DNA of 64,000 nucleotides from Rana temporaria (Eukaryota; Chordata; Amphibia; Anura; Ranidae). The notes beneath the pieces were generated by a model. That model was not told the DNA's origin. It ran no database searches and worked only from the letters and a program-made list of their open reading frames with translations. Below are positions 34,720 through 45,267 of this stretch, piece by piece. The translations under genes were made by a program, and so were the position numbers. Numbering within the stretch: the stretch's first letter is position 1; each line of letters begins with the position of its first letter. The stretch is from contig NC_053494.1 of the NCBI RefSeq assembly GCF_905171775.1, positions 164,659,101 through 164,723,100 of the forward strand, in the 5' to 3' direction.

Positions 34720-35583
34720 CACTCGTTCTACGTTGCACAACCCGATGGAGTGACGTATGTAATGGGCGTGTTCTCACTGGTTCTATTTCCTAATACATAC
34801 GTGCGTGTGCGTGTATACGTGCGTTGCGTTCCACGTTGGAATAGATCTAGTGCGCTGCGCTCCACTGTGCGTTCCGGGATGCGGAAATTAACACACAGCC
34901 CGGACAAGAACAAATAATATATGTTTTAATAAAACGGGAGATAAACGTGAAGGTGACATGAAATTAAACTGTCACTAAAACGGTAAAGTGTGTTGGAATA
35001 AAAATGTATGTATTTATTTAAGTACATAAAAAAGATTATAAAAGTAACTCTTTGATTCCATAATAAGAATCACATGAAGGGGACAGAACACTAGTGGAAA
35101 AATGTATATTGGCTATGAATGACAGTAAACATCCACATTTATAAAAGCATGACCAATGCCCCCTAAAAGAGATAGTGTAAGCATAAAGGGGATTTTATAT
35201 AAAGGGAGAGATTAATGAACATTAAATTTACCCAATCCATTGGGTCTATGTCCAATTAAAAATTTTTTTTAAAAAATTTCATGCCTGAGCGTGTGAAACT
35301 GCAAGGCCCAGGAAATGACACTCCTCTGAACGAACCCCTATAGCAGGCTATAAAATTAAAAAATACTACCTATGAATATATTAGTATTAATACGATACAT
35401 TCTATTATATGTATACAAGAAAATCTAAAACACTGATAAAACAAGTGTAAATGAAAGAAAAGAAATAAATGTTGTTTCATGGAAACATACTATATAAACA
35501 TAATTATATGTCTCAAATGAAACTAATATATTAAAATTTATAGAGCAGTATGTAAATAGTAAATCGGGACATCTGTCTGTTTC

Positions 35584-37833
35584 CTAGGATTTATTAATAA
35601 AAGAGTTGATGTCCCACTCTACATTAAGGCCCAATGGTGTGTGTGTGCCCAATTCGTATATCCAGAAGGTTTCGAGTTGAGACACCCCACGAGTTTTTGG
35701 GCTACCTCTCCATGGCGACACAAATTGATCTATAATGAGAAATTGTGTGCCCGTGGGGTTCTGAGCATGATGTTTTTTATAATGCCTGGGTACAGTGTGG
35801 TGAATGTCACCGGCTAAAATAAGAGCTATATGCTCAGCAACTCTTACGGAAAATTTCCGGATAGTGCGGCCAACATATTGCTGGCCACACGGACAAGTAA
35901 TGAGGTACACCACGTACTTGGTTGAACAGGTACAGAACTGTTTAATAGGGTAAACTTTCCCGGTTGTTGTGGAACGAAACTCAAGGTTCTTAGTCCTGCC
36001 TGAGATGTTATATCTACATACCGTACACTTCTTACAAGGATGGTAACCAACTAACTGGAAAAAGAAAGAAGGACGTATGGGGGGGTTGATAATATTCGGG
36101 GCTATTTTGCTTTGAAGTGATGGTGCACCCCTGAATACAACTTTCGCTCGTTCGGGTAGAACGGATCCCAAAACTCGGTCATTTCTCAATATATTCCAAT
36201 GCTTGGAAACAATGGATTTGACCAGTTTGTGTTGCGTGGAGAAAGACGTGAGCAATGCCCATTTGAAACTCTCATCTTGTTCTCTTTTTGGTTTGACCTC
36301 CAATAAGGAACTTCTATCTACTTCAAGCGAAGATTTAAAAGCCAGTTCTATGTTGGCAGGATCGTATCCTTTATCGATGAACCTATGCTTGAGGATATTA
36401 GCCTGTGTAGAGAAAGTGTCTAAATCTGTACAGTTCCTTCTCAACCTGAGAAACTGACTTCGCGGTATAGAGTTCAGCCATGACGGATGATGGCAGCTAT
36501 CAGTTGAAATGAAGCTGTTCCGGTCAGTTTTTTTAAAAAAAGTTTTAAACTGAAACAGGTTGTTTACCATGCTAATCTCCAAATCTAGAAATTGAATGGT
36601 ATTTGAGCTGGCAGTATGGGTAAGAGATATCCCCCTGTCATTGTTGTTCAAATAACTCATAAAAATTTCTAGTGTTTCCAAACTGCCATCCCATAGGAGG
36701 AGGATGTCATCGATATACCTCGCCCAAAACACCAGTGAAGTGGTATTATAGGCATAGACGACATCCTCCTCCCATTTGGCCATGAATAAATTAGCGAGGC
36801 TTGGGGCGTATTTAGCCCCCATAGCTACGCCTCTTTGTTGTAAATAAAATTGTTCATTAAACCAAAAATAACTATGTTTGGTGGCAAATTTTAACAATTC
36901 CATGATGTAATCTGTCTGGAATGGGGCTAATGTCTGATCTTTCTTTAAATAATAGTGTACGGCTTCAAAACCTGTATCATGAGGGATGCACGTATAAAGT
37001 GACGCTACATCAGCTGTCACCATAATATAATTACCCTTTATTTCAACACTGTCCAATTTGTTTATGGTTGCCCTTGTATCTCGAAGATAGGAGGGAGTGC
37101 GTTGTACCAAAGGTTGTAAAAAATTGTCGATGTAACGACCCACCCTGGAAGTAACAGAGTCGATCCCACTTAAAATGGGTCGACCAGGTGGGTGTACAGG
37201 GTCTTTATGGACCTTAGGTAGATAATATATGGTCGGTATCCTAGGAACCGTGGGAACTAAATATTTCTTTTCTTTCAAATTTAAAATCGCTCTTTCAAAA
37301 CCACTATCAACTAGTGTTTGTAGCTCTGCTTTGAACCGGGATGTGGGATTGGCGGCCAATTTGGAATAAGTATTGGGCTCGTCCAATAATCGAAACATCT
37401 CAGTTTCATAGTCGGATTTATCGAGGATGACTATGCCACCCCCTTTATCCGCGGGACGGATAATGATGTCCTTGTTTTGACATAAGGATTTAAAACCGAC
37501 ACTAGACATCGGATGATTAGAGTTACGTCTATCTGGTATCTCTGCTAGATCTTTCAAGACAAGATCTTTGAAAATATTAACTGCGGCTGCGGCTGGAACA
37601 GATGGATTAAACAATGAAGGGTTCCTCAACCCTGAATGTACTGTGCCAGAGGTAGCCGCTCTAGGTTCGTTTCTAATGGGGTTAGTAATTAGGTATCTTT
37701 GTATGTTAATTTTACGGATGTATTTTTGGATGTCAATAAACGTCCCAAATTTATCTAAGCGTTTTGGAGGGGCAAATTTGAGGCCCTTATCCAAAACAGA
37801 TAGTTCATCCTGTGTGAAAACTTTAGTACTCAA
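35584..37833 (-). CDS. PLE copy I ORF2: reverse transcriptase / GIY-YIG endonuclease
   Basis: This is a 749-codon intact frame counted from a TTG. The fingers region carries RPADKGGGIVILDK (126-139). RT motif A is TADVASLYTCIP with Asp275; motif B is QRGVAMGAKYAPSLAN (333-348); motif C is YIDD (373-376). CHHPSWLNSIPRSQF (447-461) is the PLE thumb-side motif. A Cys cluster follows at 600, 603, 606, 634 and 636. The GIY-YIG domain runs from KYVVYLITCPCGQQYVGRT (639-657), with Arg664 and His668, to catalytic Glu721 in QLETFWIYEL. The protein would nick target DNA and prime reverse transcription. There is no ATG before residue 109; the frame runs open upstream to about 37959 and overlaps ORF1 in -1. 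Private changes in this copy include Met and Leu in SMVNNLF, where copies II and III have SIVNNRF. Confidence 0.93.
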   Translation of the reverse strand: MSTKVFTQDELSVLDKGLKFAPPKRLDKFGTFIDIQKYIRKINIQRYLITNPIRNEPRAATSGTVHSGLRNPSLFNPSVPAAAAVNIFKDLVLKDLAEIPDRRNSNHPMSSVGFKSLCQNKDIIIRPADKGGGIVILDKSDYETEMFRLLDEPNTYSKLAANPTSRFKAELQTLVDSGFERAILNLKEKKYLVPTVPRIPTIYYLPKVHKDPVHPPGRPILSGIDSVTSRVGRYIDNFLQPLVQRTPSYLRDTRATINKLDSVEIKGNYIMVTADVASLYTCIPHDTGFEAVHYYLKKDQTLAPFQTDYIMELLKFATKHSYFWFNEQFYLQQRGVAMGAKYAPSLANLFMAKWEEDVVYAYNTTSLVFWARYIDDILLLWDGSLETLEIFMSYLNNNDRGISLTHTASSNTIQFLDLEISMVNNLFQFKTFFKKTDRNSFISTDSCHHPSWLNSIPRSQFLRLRRNCTDLDTFSTQANILKHRFIDKGYDPANIELAFKSSLEVDRSSLLEVKPKREQDESFKWALLTSFSTQHKLVKSIVSKHWNILRNDRVLGSVLPERAKVVFRGAPSLQSKIAPNIINPPIRPSFFFQLVGYHPCKKCTVCRYNISGRTKNLEFRSTTTGKVYPIKQFCTCSTKYVVYLITCPCGQQYVGRTIRKFSVRVAEHIALILAGDIHHTVPRHYKKHHAQNPTGTQFLIIDQFVSPWRGSPKTRGVSQLETFWIYELGTHTPLGLNVEWDINSFINKS

Positions 37834-37853
37834 ATTAAAAACTCCTTGTCCTT

Positions 37854-38987
37854 TTATGTTCGCCTTCGTTTTCCGCTTCTGAACTCTCTTACCCCCTCGG
37901 GTCCCTCTCTTTGATCGGAACCCCTTGCATTTGTGACTTGGTCCTCGTGAAAATCCCGTTCAACATAGGTATCGTGATGGACTGGGGTGAAACTGCGGTT
38001 GGACGGTTCATGATGGTCCCAGCTACGATTATAGTAGCTGTCATTACGCACCTCACCCAAAGGGGAAAACCTATTGTGAACAGGGATATTTTGGAACCCA
38101 TAGTAGGGAGAGGGGTCTCTATAGGGACCTTGTCTCTCCCTATGTCTTGCGGGGGAAGGTCCATACAATCTATCGTCATAGTTATAATGAGGATAAGGTT
38201 GATGGGAGTTACCTCTAGATTGTCCTCTATTTCCTCTGTTACCTCTGGATCTACCCCTACCTCGATGGGGTTGACCAGAGACGCGAGGGGAAGAATATTG
38301 AACCCTGGGTTGGGAAGAATGTGGTTCAACCCCCCGGGACACCTGCATAGATGGAGCCCTTAAAGTACTTGTTGTACTCTGACCAGTAGAAGGGCCTACG
38401 TTCGAATTGGGAACAATACTAGAGGAAGATGCTGAGACTGGAGTTGAGTCCATGTCTGTACCAAATGATGTTGAGAAAAGTTTTTGCCAGTTGAAGACAG
38501 TATGATTTCTATAATCACCAGCATCCCTGGCATACTTTTTGTGTTTTTTTAGCTTTTGGTCTCTGTCTTCTTTTTCCAAAAAAGACTGAAGGCTGGTTGA
38601 GAGGGAGATGTACTCTAGAGATTTCTTGTGTGAAGACAATTTCTCCTTAAGTTCTTTTATCTCTTTATCAAGAGCAACCAGTCTAGTCTTCTTTTTGGAG
38701 AGTAAGACCCCTAAAAATGCTATTCCAGTATCATTAAAATACTTAAACCAGGAGTCTATTTCTGGATCTCCCTGTTGCGGTTGGACCTCCCACCTGAGAC
38801 TCCTTGGTACCATTCGGTCAGTAATATACTGGTCCAAAAATACGAGGTCCCATTGGAGGTGCAACTCAGATGACATAACGTTTTTAAGTCTGGTGAACAA
38901 ACCTCCTATCTCTGAGTCATTTCCTGTGACAGTGAACACCCCATCAGTGTCCACGGTACGGGAAGCTCTATACTCAAATATGTCCAT
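37854..38987 (-). CDS. PLE copy I ORF1: coiled-coil, RGG-tailed protein
   Basis: It starts at the ATG of MDIFEYRASRTVDTDG (377 aa). An open stretch upstream to 39035 begins with a GTG and is probably not used. Residues about 110-170 are rich in Lys, Glu and Leu and predict a coiled coil (KEIKELKEKLSSHKKSLEYI). DAGDYRNHTVFNWQ follows. Residues about 250-300 form an Arg/Gly-rich stretch (RGRGRSRGNRGNRGQSRGN), and the end is very basic (GKRRRT). This fits an RNA-binding, nucleocapsid-like partner of the RT (inference). It lies 20 nt upstream of the first ORF2 codon counted here. Confidence 0.85.
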   Translation of the reverse strand: MDIFEYRASRTVDTDGVFTVTGNDSEIGGLFTRLKNVMSSELHLQWDLVFLDQYITDRMVPRSLRWEVQPQQGDPEIDSWFKYFNDTGIAFLGVLLSKKKTRLVALDKEIKELKEKLSSHKKSLEYISLSTSLQSFLEKEDRDQKLKKHKKYARDAGDYRNHTVFNWQKLFSTSFGTDMDSTPVSASSSSIVPNSNVGPSTGQSTTSTLRAPSMQVSRGVEPHSSQPRVQYSSPRVSGQPHRGRGRSRGNRGNRGQSRGNSHQPYPHYNYDDRLYGPSPARHRERQGPYRDPSPYYGFQNIPVHNRFSPLGEVRNDSYYNRSWDHHEPSNRSFTPVHHDTYVERDFHEDQVTNARGSDQREGPEGVREFRSGKRRRT

Positions 38988-39048
38988 ATGAAAACGTGTA
39001 CTCAGAGAAATAGATAGCAGCAAAAATGAAATCACAAAACAAGCAAGA

Positions 39049-40275
39049 AAAAATTAAAAAATAAATCTGCGCTATCAGGGTGACAAGCAGCTACATACAA
39101 TCCAGTGAAACCAAGGAAAGAATTACAAACAAACTTCAAAAAAAATGCAGCGCTGGAAATAAATAGTGAGAAGACCGTGATGTCTATGTTCAACATACAC
39201 AAATATGAATGTAAATAAGTGAATCCATAAAATTAAAAGTGATACCAAATATTATAGTGGAGGCACTATAGACCTTATTAAAAAAGTCAATGTCTATAAA
39301 TGTATAAATCCACAAAAATAAACGTGAAAATAAGAGTCCATATACATAAACGTGGAAAGGGATGAAATCATCAATGAGAAATCGTAGTGACAAGACGCCC
39401 ACGGTGATTCTAATTGGAATGTGATGATAGTGATAACGCCCGCCACCAAAGGGGAGGCTTACCGGATGCGATGGACCCAAGTGAGCTTATACCCAAAGGG
39501 TCAAATAGGCTTGTAAGCAGTACAGATGAGATGGTACAGGAACACACCAACGCAAACGGACAGCAAACAACGATAAGGTCTTCGCTTGGTATCAGGTGGA
39601 GGGGATAACCCCAGCTGGGAGATGGCTCATAAAGTTGGAAGAGCTTGCCCAAGTTATGTGGAGGAAAACGAAAGGCACATAGCGTGATACCGTAAAAACA
39701 GAAACGTTTATTATCGGTTAAAAACACTTACAGTTTAGTGGATAAAAAAGGACATCAATGTTTGTAAAATGCATGGCAGCAGTAGAGTCCCGACATGTTT
39801 CGCTACAACTAGCATCGTCTGGGGTGAAACCCTACTGATACCGCCATGCTTAAATTTAAAATCTGACCTCCTTTGAAACACACCCCTAGGGGATCGTCCA
39901 ATGGAAATGCACTTCCGGGTCGCCTCAGTAATCTTATATTATTTGAATATGTAATAAACAAAAATATAGAATCTGTGCTGCAATGAATGTTATTATCATT
40001 TAAGAACAATTTATTATTTAGAATGCACTGACCTGATCCGTTTGTAGATTAAGACAAACAGTCCATAGTGGTCCGGTTTAATGGAATCACATTATATAAT
40101 CACATGTGAATCCAGGTTGGAACTCGGGGCCAATGGGATGAATCAAGATCACTGTATAAGGGACGTGGATCAATAAAGGATTCGATCGATGTTACGAATC
40201 TGGCCGCATTTAGGTCACGTGACCACGCTGAACGAAGGCGCATAAACAAACCGTCATTAGACGCGCCGTTCAGCT
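39049..40275 (-). repeat. PLE terminal repeat, shared between copies I and II
   Basis: This single terminal repeat serves as the 3' end of copy II and the 5' end of copy I. It has the hammerhead-like fold at 39771-39849 and the same diagnostic variants as the outer left repeat. Confidence 0.8.
39771..39849 (-). ncRNA. Hammerhead-like fold, PLE copy I/II junction repeat
   Basis: This is the reverse-strand equivalent of 44655-44733. In a transcript of the tandem it would lie 5556 nt from the next fold, so cleavage would release unit-length RNA if active. Confidence 0.55.
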
Positions 40276-41139
40276 CACTCGTTCTACGTTGCACAACCCG
40301 ATGGAGTGACGTATGTAATGGGCGTGTTCTCACTGGTTCTATTTCCTAATACATACGTGCGTGTGCGTGTATACGTGCGTTGCGTTCCACGTTGGAATAG
40401 ATCTAGTGCGCTGCGCTCCACTGTGCGTTCCGGGATGCGGAAATTAACACACAGCCCGGACAAGAACAAATAATATATGTTTTAATAAAACGGGAGATAA
40501 ACGTGAAGGTGACATGAAATTAAACTGTCACTAAAACGGTAAAGTGTGTTGGAATAAAAATGTATGTATTTATTTAAGTACATAAAAAAGATTATAAAAG
40601 TAACTCTTTGATTCCATAATAAGAATCACATGAAGGGGACAGAACACTAGTGGAAAAATGTATATTGGCTATGAATGACAGTAAACATCCACATTTATAA
40701 AAGCATGACCAATGCCCCCTAAAAGAGATAGTGTAAGCATAAAGGGGATTTTATATAAAGGGAGAGATTAATGAACATTAAATTTACCCAATCCATTGGG
40801 TCTATGTCCAATTAAATTTTTTTTTTAAAAAATGTCATGCCTGAGCGTGTGAAACTGCAAGGCCCAGGAAATGACACTCCTCTGAACGAACCCCTATAGC
40901 AGGCTATAAAATTAAAAAATACTACCTATGAATATATTAGTATTAATACGATACATTCTATTATATGTATACAAGAAAATCTAAAACACTGATAAAACAA
41001 GTGTAAATGAAAGAAAAGAAATAAATGTTGTTTCATGGAAACATACTATATAAACATAATTATATGTCTCAAATGAAACTAATATATTAAAATTTATAGA
41101 GCAGTATGTAAATAGTAAATCGGGACATCTGTCTGTTTC

Positions 41140-43389
41140 CTAGGATTTATTAATAAAAGAGTTGATGTCCCACTCTACATTAAGGCCCAATGGTGTGTGT
41201 GTGCCCAATTCGTATATCCAGAAGGTTTCGAGTTGAGACACCCCACGAGTTTTTGGGCTACCTCTCCATGGCGACACAAATTGATCTATAATGAGAAATT
41301 GTGTGCCCGTGGGGTTCTGAGCATGATGTTTTTTATAATGCCTGGGTACAGTGTGGTGAATGTCACCGGCTAAAATAAGAGCTATATGCTCAGCAACTCT
41401 TACGGAAAATTTCCGGATAGTGCGGCCAACATATTGCTGGCCACACGGACAAGTAATGAGGTACACCACGTACTTGGTTGAACAGGTACAGAACTGTTTA
41501 ATAGGGTAAACTTTCCCGGTTGTTGTGGAACGAAACTCAAGGTTCTTAGTCCTGCCTGAGATGTTATATCTACATACCGTACACTTCTTACAAGGATGGT
41601 AACCAACTAACTGGAAAAAGAAAGAAGGACGTATGGGGGGGTTGATAATATTCGGGGCTATTTTGCTTTGAAGTGATGGTGCACCCCTGAATACAACTTT
41701 CGCTCGTTCGGGTAGAACGGATCCCAAAACTCGGTCATTTCTCAATATATTCCAATGCTTGGAAACAATGGATTTGACCAGTTTGTGTTGCGTGGAGAAA
41801 GACGTGAGCAATGCCCATTTGAAACTCTCATCTTGTTCTCTTTTTGGTTTGACCTCCAATAAGGAACTTCTATCTACTTCAAGCGAAGATTTAAAAGCCA
41901 GTTCTATGTTGGCAGGATCGTATCCTTTATCGATGAACCTATGCTTGAGGATATTAGCCTGTGTAGAGAAAGTGTCTAAATCTGTACAGTTCCTTCTCAA
42001 CCTGAGAAACTGACTTCGCGGTATAGAGTTCAGCCATGACGGATGATGGCAGCTATCAGTTGAAATGAAGCTGTTCCGGTCAGTTTTTTTAAAAAAAGTT
42101 TTAAACTGAAACCGGTTGTTTACAATGCTAATCTCCAAATCTAGAAATTGAATGGTATTTGAGCTGGCAGTATGGGTAAGAGATATCCCCCTGTCATTGT
42201 TGTTCAAATAACTCATAAAAATTTCTAGTGTTTCCAAACTGCCATCCCATAGGAGGAGGATGTCATCGATATACCTCGCCCAAAACACCAGTGAAGTGGT
42301 ATTATAGGCATAGACGACATCCTCCTCCCATTTGGCCATGAATAAATTAGCGAGGCTTGGGGCGTATTTAGCCCCCATAGCTACGCCTCTTTGTTGTAAA
42401 TAAAATTGTTCATTAAACCAAAAATAACTATGTTTGGTGGCAAATTTTAACAATTCCATGATGTAATCTGTCTGGAATGGGGCTAATGTCTGATCTTTCT
42501 TTAAATAATAGTGTACGGCTTCAAAACCTGTATCATGAGGGATGCACGTATAAAGTGACGCTACATCAGCTGTCACCATAATATAATTACCCTTTATTTC
42601 AACACTGTCCAATTTGTTTATGGTTGCCCTTGTATCTCGAAGATAGGAGGGAGTGCGTTGTACCAAAGGTTGTAAAAAATTGTCGATGTAACGACCCACC
42701 CTGGAAGTAACAGAGTCGATCCCACTTAAAATGGGTCGACCAGGTGGGTGTACAGGGTCTTTATGGACCTTAGGTAGATAATATATGGTCGGTATCCTAG
42801 GAACCGTGGGAACTAAATATTTCTTTTCTTTCAAATTTAAAATCGCTCTTTCAAAACCACTATCAACTAGTGTTTGTAGCTCTGCTTTGAACCGGGATGT
42901 GGGATTGGCGGCCAATTTGGAATAAGTATTGGGCTCGTCCAATAATCGAAACATCTCAGTTTCATAGTCGGATTTATCGAGGATGACTATGCCACCCCCT
43001 TTATCCGCGGGACGGATAATGATGTCCTTGTTTTGACATAAGGATTTAAAACCGACACTAGACATCGGATGATTAGAGTTACGTCTATCTGGTATCTCTG
43101 CTAGATCTTTCAAGACAAGATCTTTGAAAATATTAACTGCGGCTGCGGCTGGAACAGATGGATTAAACAATGAAGGGTTCCTCAACCCTGAATGTACTGT
43201 GCCAGAGGTAGCCGCTCTAGGTTCGTTTCTAATGGGGTTAGTAATTAGGTATCTTTGTATGTTAATTTTACGGATGTATTTTTGGATGTCAATAAACGTC
43301 CCAAATTTATCTAAGCGTTTTGGAGGGGCAAATTTGAGGCCCTTATCCAAAACAGATAGTTCATCCTGTGTGAAAACTTTAGTACTCAA
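41140..43389 (-). CDS. PLE copy II ORF2: reverse transcriptase / GIY-YIG endonuclease
   Basis: This is an intact 749-codon frame, nearly identical to copy I (SIVNNRF in place of SMVNNLF). All catalytic residues described for copy I are present: Asp275, YIDD 373-376, the Cys cluster, YVGRT, Arg664 and Glu721. The upstream ORF1 is truncated, so this copy could not make full ORF1 itself, but its ORF2 looks functional. Confidence 0.93.
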   Translation of the reverse strand: MSTKVFTQDELSVLDKGLKFAPPKRLDKFGTFIDIQKYIRKINIQRYLITNPIRNEPRAATSGTVHSGLRNPSLFNPSVPAAAAVNIFKDLVLKDLAEIPDRRNSNHPMSSVGFKSLCQNKDIIIRPADKGGGIVILDKSDYETEMFRLLDEPNTYSKLAANPTSRFKAELQTLVDSGFERAILNLKEKKYLVPTVPRIPTIYYLPKVHKDPVHPPGRPILSGIDSVTSRVGRYIDNFLQPLVQRTPSYLRDTRATINKLDSVEIKGNYIMVTADVASLYTCIPHDTGFEAVHYYLKKDQTLAPFQTDYIMELLKFATKHSYFWFNEQFYLQQRGVAMGAKYAPSLANLFMAKWEEDVVYAYNTTSLVFWARYIDDILLLWDGSLETLEIFMSYLNNNDRGISLTHTASSNTIQFLDLEISIVNNRFQFKTFFKKTDRNSFISTDSCHHPSWLNSIPRSQFLRLRRNCTDLDTFSTQANILKHRFIDKGYDPANIELAFKSSLEVDRSSLLEVKPKREQDESFKWALLTSFSTQHKLVKSIVSKHWNILRNDRVLGSVLPERAKVVFRGAPSLQSKIAPNIINPPIRPSFFFQLVGYHPCKKCTVCRYNISGRTKNLEFRSTTTGKVYPIKQFCTCSTKYVVYLITCPCGQQYVGRTIRKFSVRVAEHIALILAGDIHHTVPRHYKKHHAQNPTGTQFLIIDQFVSPWRGSPKTRGVSQLETFWIYELGTHTPLGLNVEWDINSFINKS

Positions 43390-43409
43390 ATTAAAAACTC
43401 CTTGTCCTT

Positions 43410-44226
43410 TTATGTTCGCCTTCGTTTTCCGCTTCTGAACTCTCTTACCCCCTCGGGTCCCTCTCTTTGATCGGAACCCCTTGCATTTGTGACTTGGTCC
43501 TCGTGAAAATCCCGTTCAACATAGGTATCGTGATGGACTGGGGTGAAACTGCGGTTGGACGGTTCATGATGGTCCCAGCTACGATTATAGTAGCTGTCAT
43601 TACGCACCTCACCCAAAGGGGAAAACCTATTGTGAACAGGGATATTTTGGAACCCATAGTAGGGAGAGGGGTCTCTATAGGGACCTTGTCTCTCCCTATG
43701 TCTTGCGGGGGAAGGTCCATACAATCTATCGTCATAGTTATAATGAGGATAAGGTTGATGGGAGTTACCTCTAGATTGTCCTCTATTTCCTCTGTTACCT
43801 CTGGATCTACCCCTACCTCGATGGGGTTGACCAGAGACGCGAGGGGAAGAATATTGAACCCTGGGTTGGGAAGAATGTGGTTCAACCCCCCGGGACACCT
43901 GCATAGATGGAGCCCTTAAAGTACTTGTTGTACTCTGACCAGTAGAAGGGCCTACGTTCGAATTGGGAACAATACTAGAGGAAGATGCTGAGACTGGAGT
44001 TGAGTCCATGTCTGTACCAAATGATGTTGAGAAAAGTTTTTGCCAGTTGAAGACAGTATGATTTCTATAATCACCAGCATCCCTGGCATACTTTTTGTGT
44101 TTTTTTAGCTTTTGGTCTCTGTCTTCTTTTTCCAAAAAAGACTGAAGGCTGGTTGAGAGGGAGATGTACTCTAGAGATTTCTTGTGTGAAGACAATTTCT
44201 CCTTAAGTTCTTTTATCTCTTTATCA
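43410..44226 (-). pseudogene. PLE copy II ORF1, 5'-truncated
   Basis: The C-terminal 271 or so codons match copy I from DKEIKELKEKL onward. At 44226 the homology stops and the sequence switches to the + strand terminal repeat of copy III. The 301-aa frame to 44315 reads through the junction and its first 30 or so residues are spurious. Confidence 0.85.
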
Positions 44227-44654
44227 GAGCTGAACGGCGCGTCTAATGACGGTTTGTTTATGCGCCTTCGTTCAGCGTGGTCACGTGACCTAAATGCCGG
44301 CCAGATTCGTAACATCGATCGAATCCTTTATTGATCCACGTCCCTTATACAGTGATCTTGATTCATCCCATTGGCCCCGAGTTCCAACCTGGATTCACAT
44401 GTGATTATATAATGTGATTCCATTAAACCGGACCACTATGGACTGTTTGTCTTAATCTACAAACGGATCAGGTCAGTGCATTCTAAATAATAAATTGTTC
44501 TTAAATGATAATAACATTCATTGCAGCACAGATTCTATATTTTTGTTTATTACATATTCAAATAATATAAGATTACTGAGGCGACCCGGAAGTGCATTTC
44601 CATTGGACGATCCCCTAGGGGTGTGTTTCCAAGGAGGTCAGATTTTAAATTTAA

Positions 44655-44733
44655 GCATGGCGGTATCAGTAGGGTTTCACCCCAGACGATGCTAGTTGTA
44701 GCGAAACATGTCGGGACTCTACTGCTGCCATGC
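44655..44733 (+). ncRNA. Hammerhead-ribozyme-like fold in PLE terminal repeat
   Basis: The outer stem is GCATGGC/GCCATGC, the middle stem CAGTAG/CTACTG and the inner stem CCC/GGG, with internal loops between them (helix I). The core is CAGACGA (consensus CUGANGA, so U4 is A). Helix II is GCTA-GTTG-TAGC, followed by GAAAC, a two-base-pair helix III and the cleavage-type triplet GTC. The layout is that of the minimal type I hammerheads known from PLE terminal repeats. The same fold lies at 34215-34293 and 39771-39849 (- strand) and 50707-50785 (+). The U4A change may abolish cleavage. Confidence 0.6.
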
Positions 44734-44776
44734 ATTTTACAAACATTGATGTCCTTTTTTATCCACTAAACTGTAA

Positions 44777-45267
44777 GGCCCCATACACACGATAGAATCT
44801 ATCCGCAGATAAATCCCAGCAAATGGGTTTCTGCGGATAGATCCTATGGTGTGTACACGCCAGCGGATCTGTTTCCGCGGAGAAATCTCCTCTGGGATGG
44901 ATTCCAGCAGATCGAATATTTGTTGTGCTGCACAACATATCCATCTGCTGGAATCCATTCCAACGGATGGATCCGCTCGTCTGTACAGACTTACCGGATC
45001 CATCCGTCCAAAGGGATTCCCCGCACGCGTCGTAATGATTTGACGCATGCGTGGAATTCCTTATATGACAGCGTCGCGCCCGTCGCCGCGTCATAATCGC
45101 GGCGACGGCGCGACACGTCATCGGCAGAGGATTTCCGCGCGGATTTCAATGGGATGGTGTGTACACTCCATCCCATCGAAATCAGCGGATTTCTTTGAGA
45201 GGATTTATCCGTGGAAACGGTCCGCTGGACCGTATCTGCGGATAAATCCTCTCGTGTGTATGGGGCC
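44777..45267. mobile_element. Harbinger-like MITE inside a PLE terminal repeat
   Basis: The perfect 16-bp ends GGCCCCATACACACGA / TCGTGTGTATGGGGCC are preceded by TAA (44774-44776) and followed by TTA (45268-45270). The same PLE position at 50821-50833 reads AACTGTAAGTGTT without insertion. The interior is CpG-rich, with palindromes such as AACGGTCCGCTGGACCGT. Confidence 0.88.

Noticed and set aside
37911..38363. 150-aa + strand frame and 146-aa - strand frame opposite PLE ORF1, repeated in all copies
   Set aside because: They are shadows of the Arg/Gly-rich ORF1; they recur only because the element is repeated.
41140..43389. Classifying the RT as LINE or retroviral
   Set aside because: The GIY-YIG endonuclease after the RT, the PLE motif CHHPSWLNSIP and the absence of protease, integrase or apurinic endonuclease point to a Penelope-like element.
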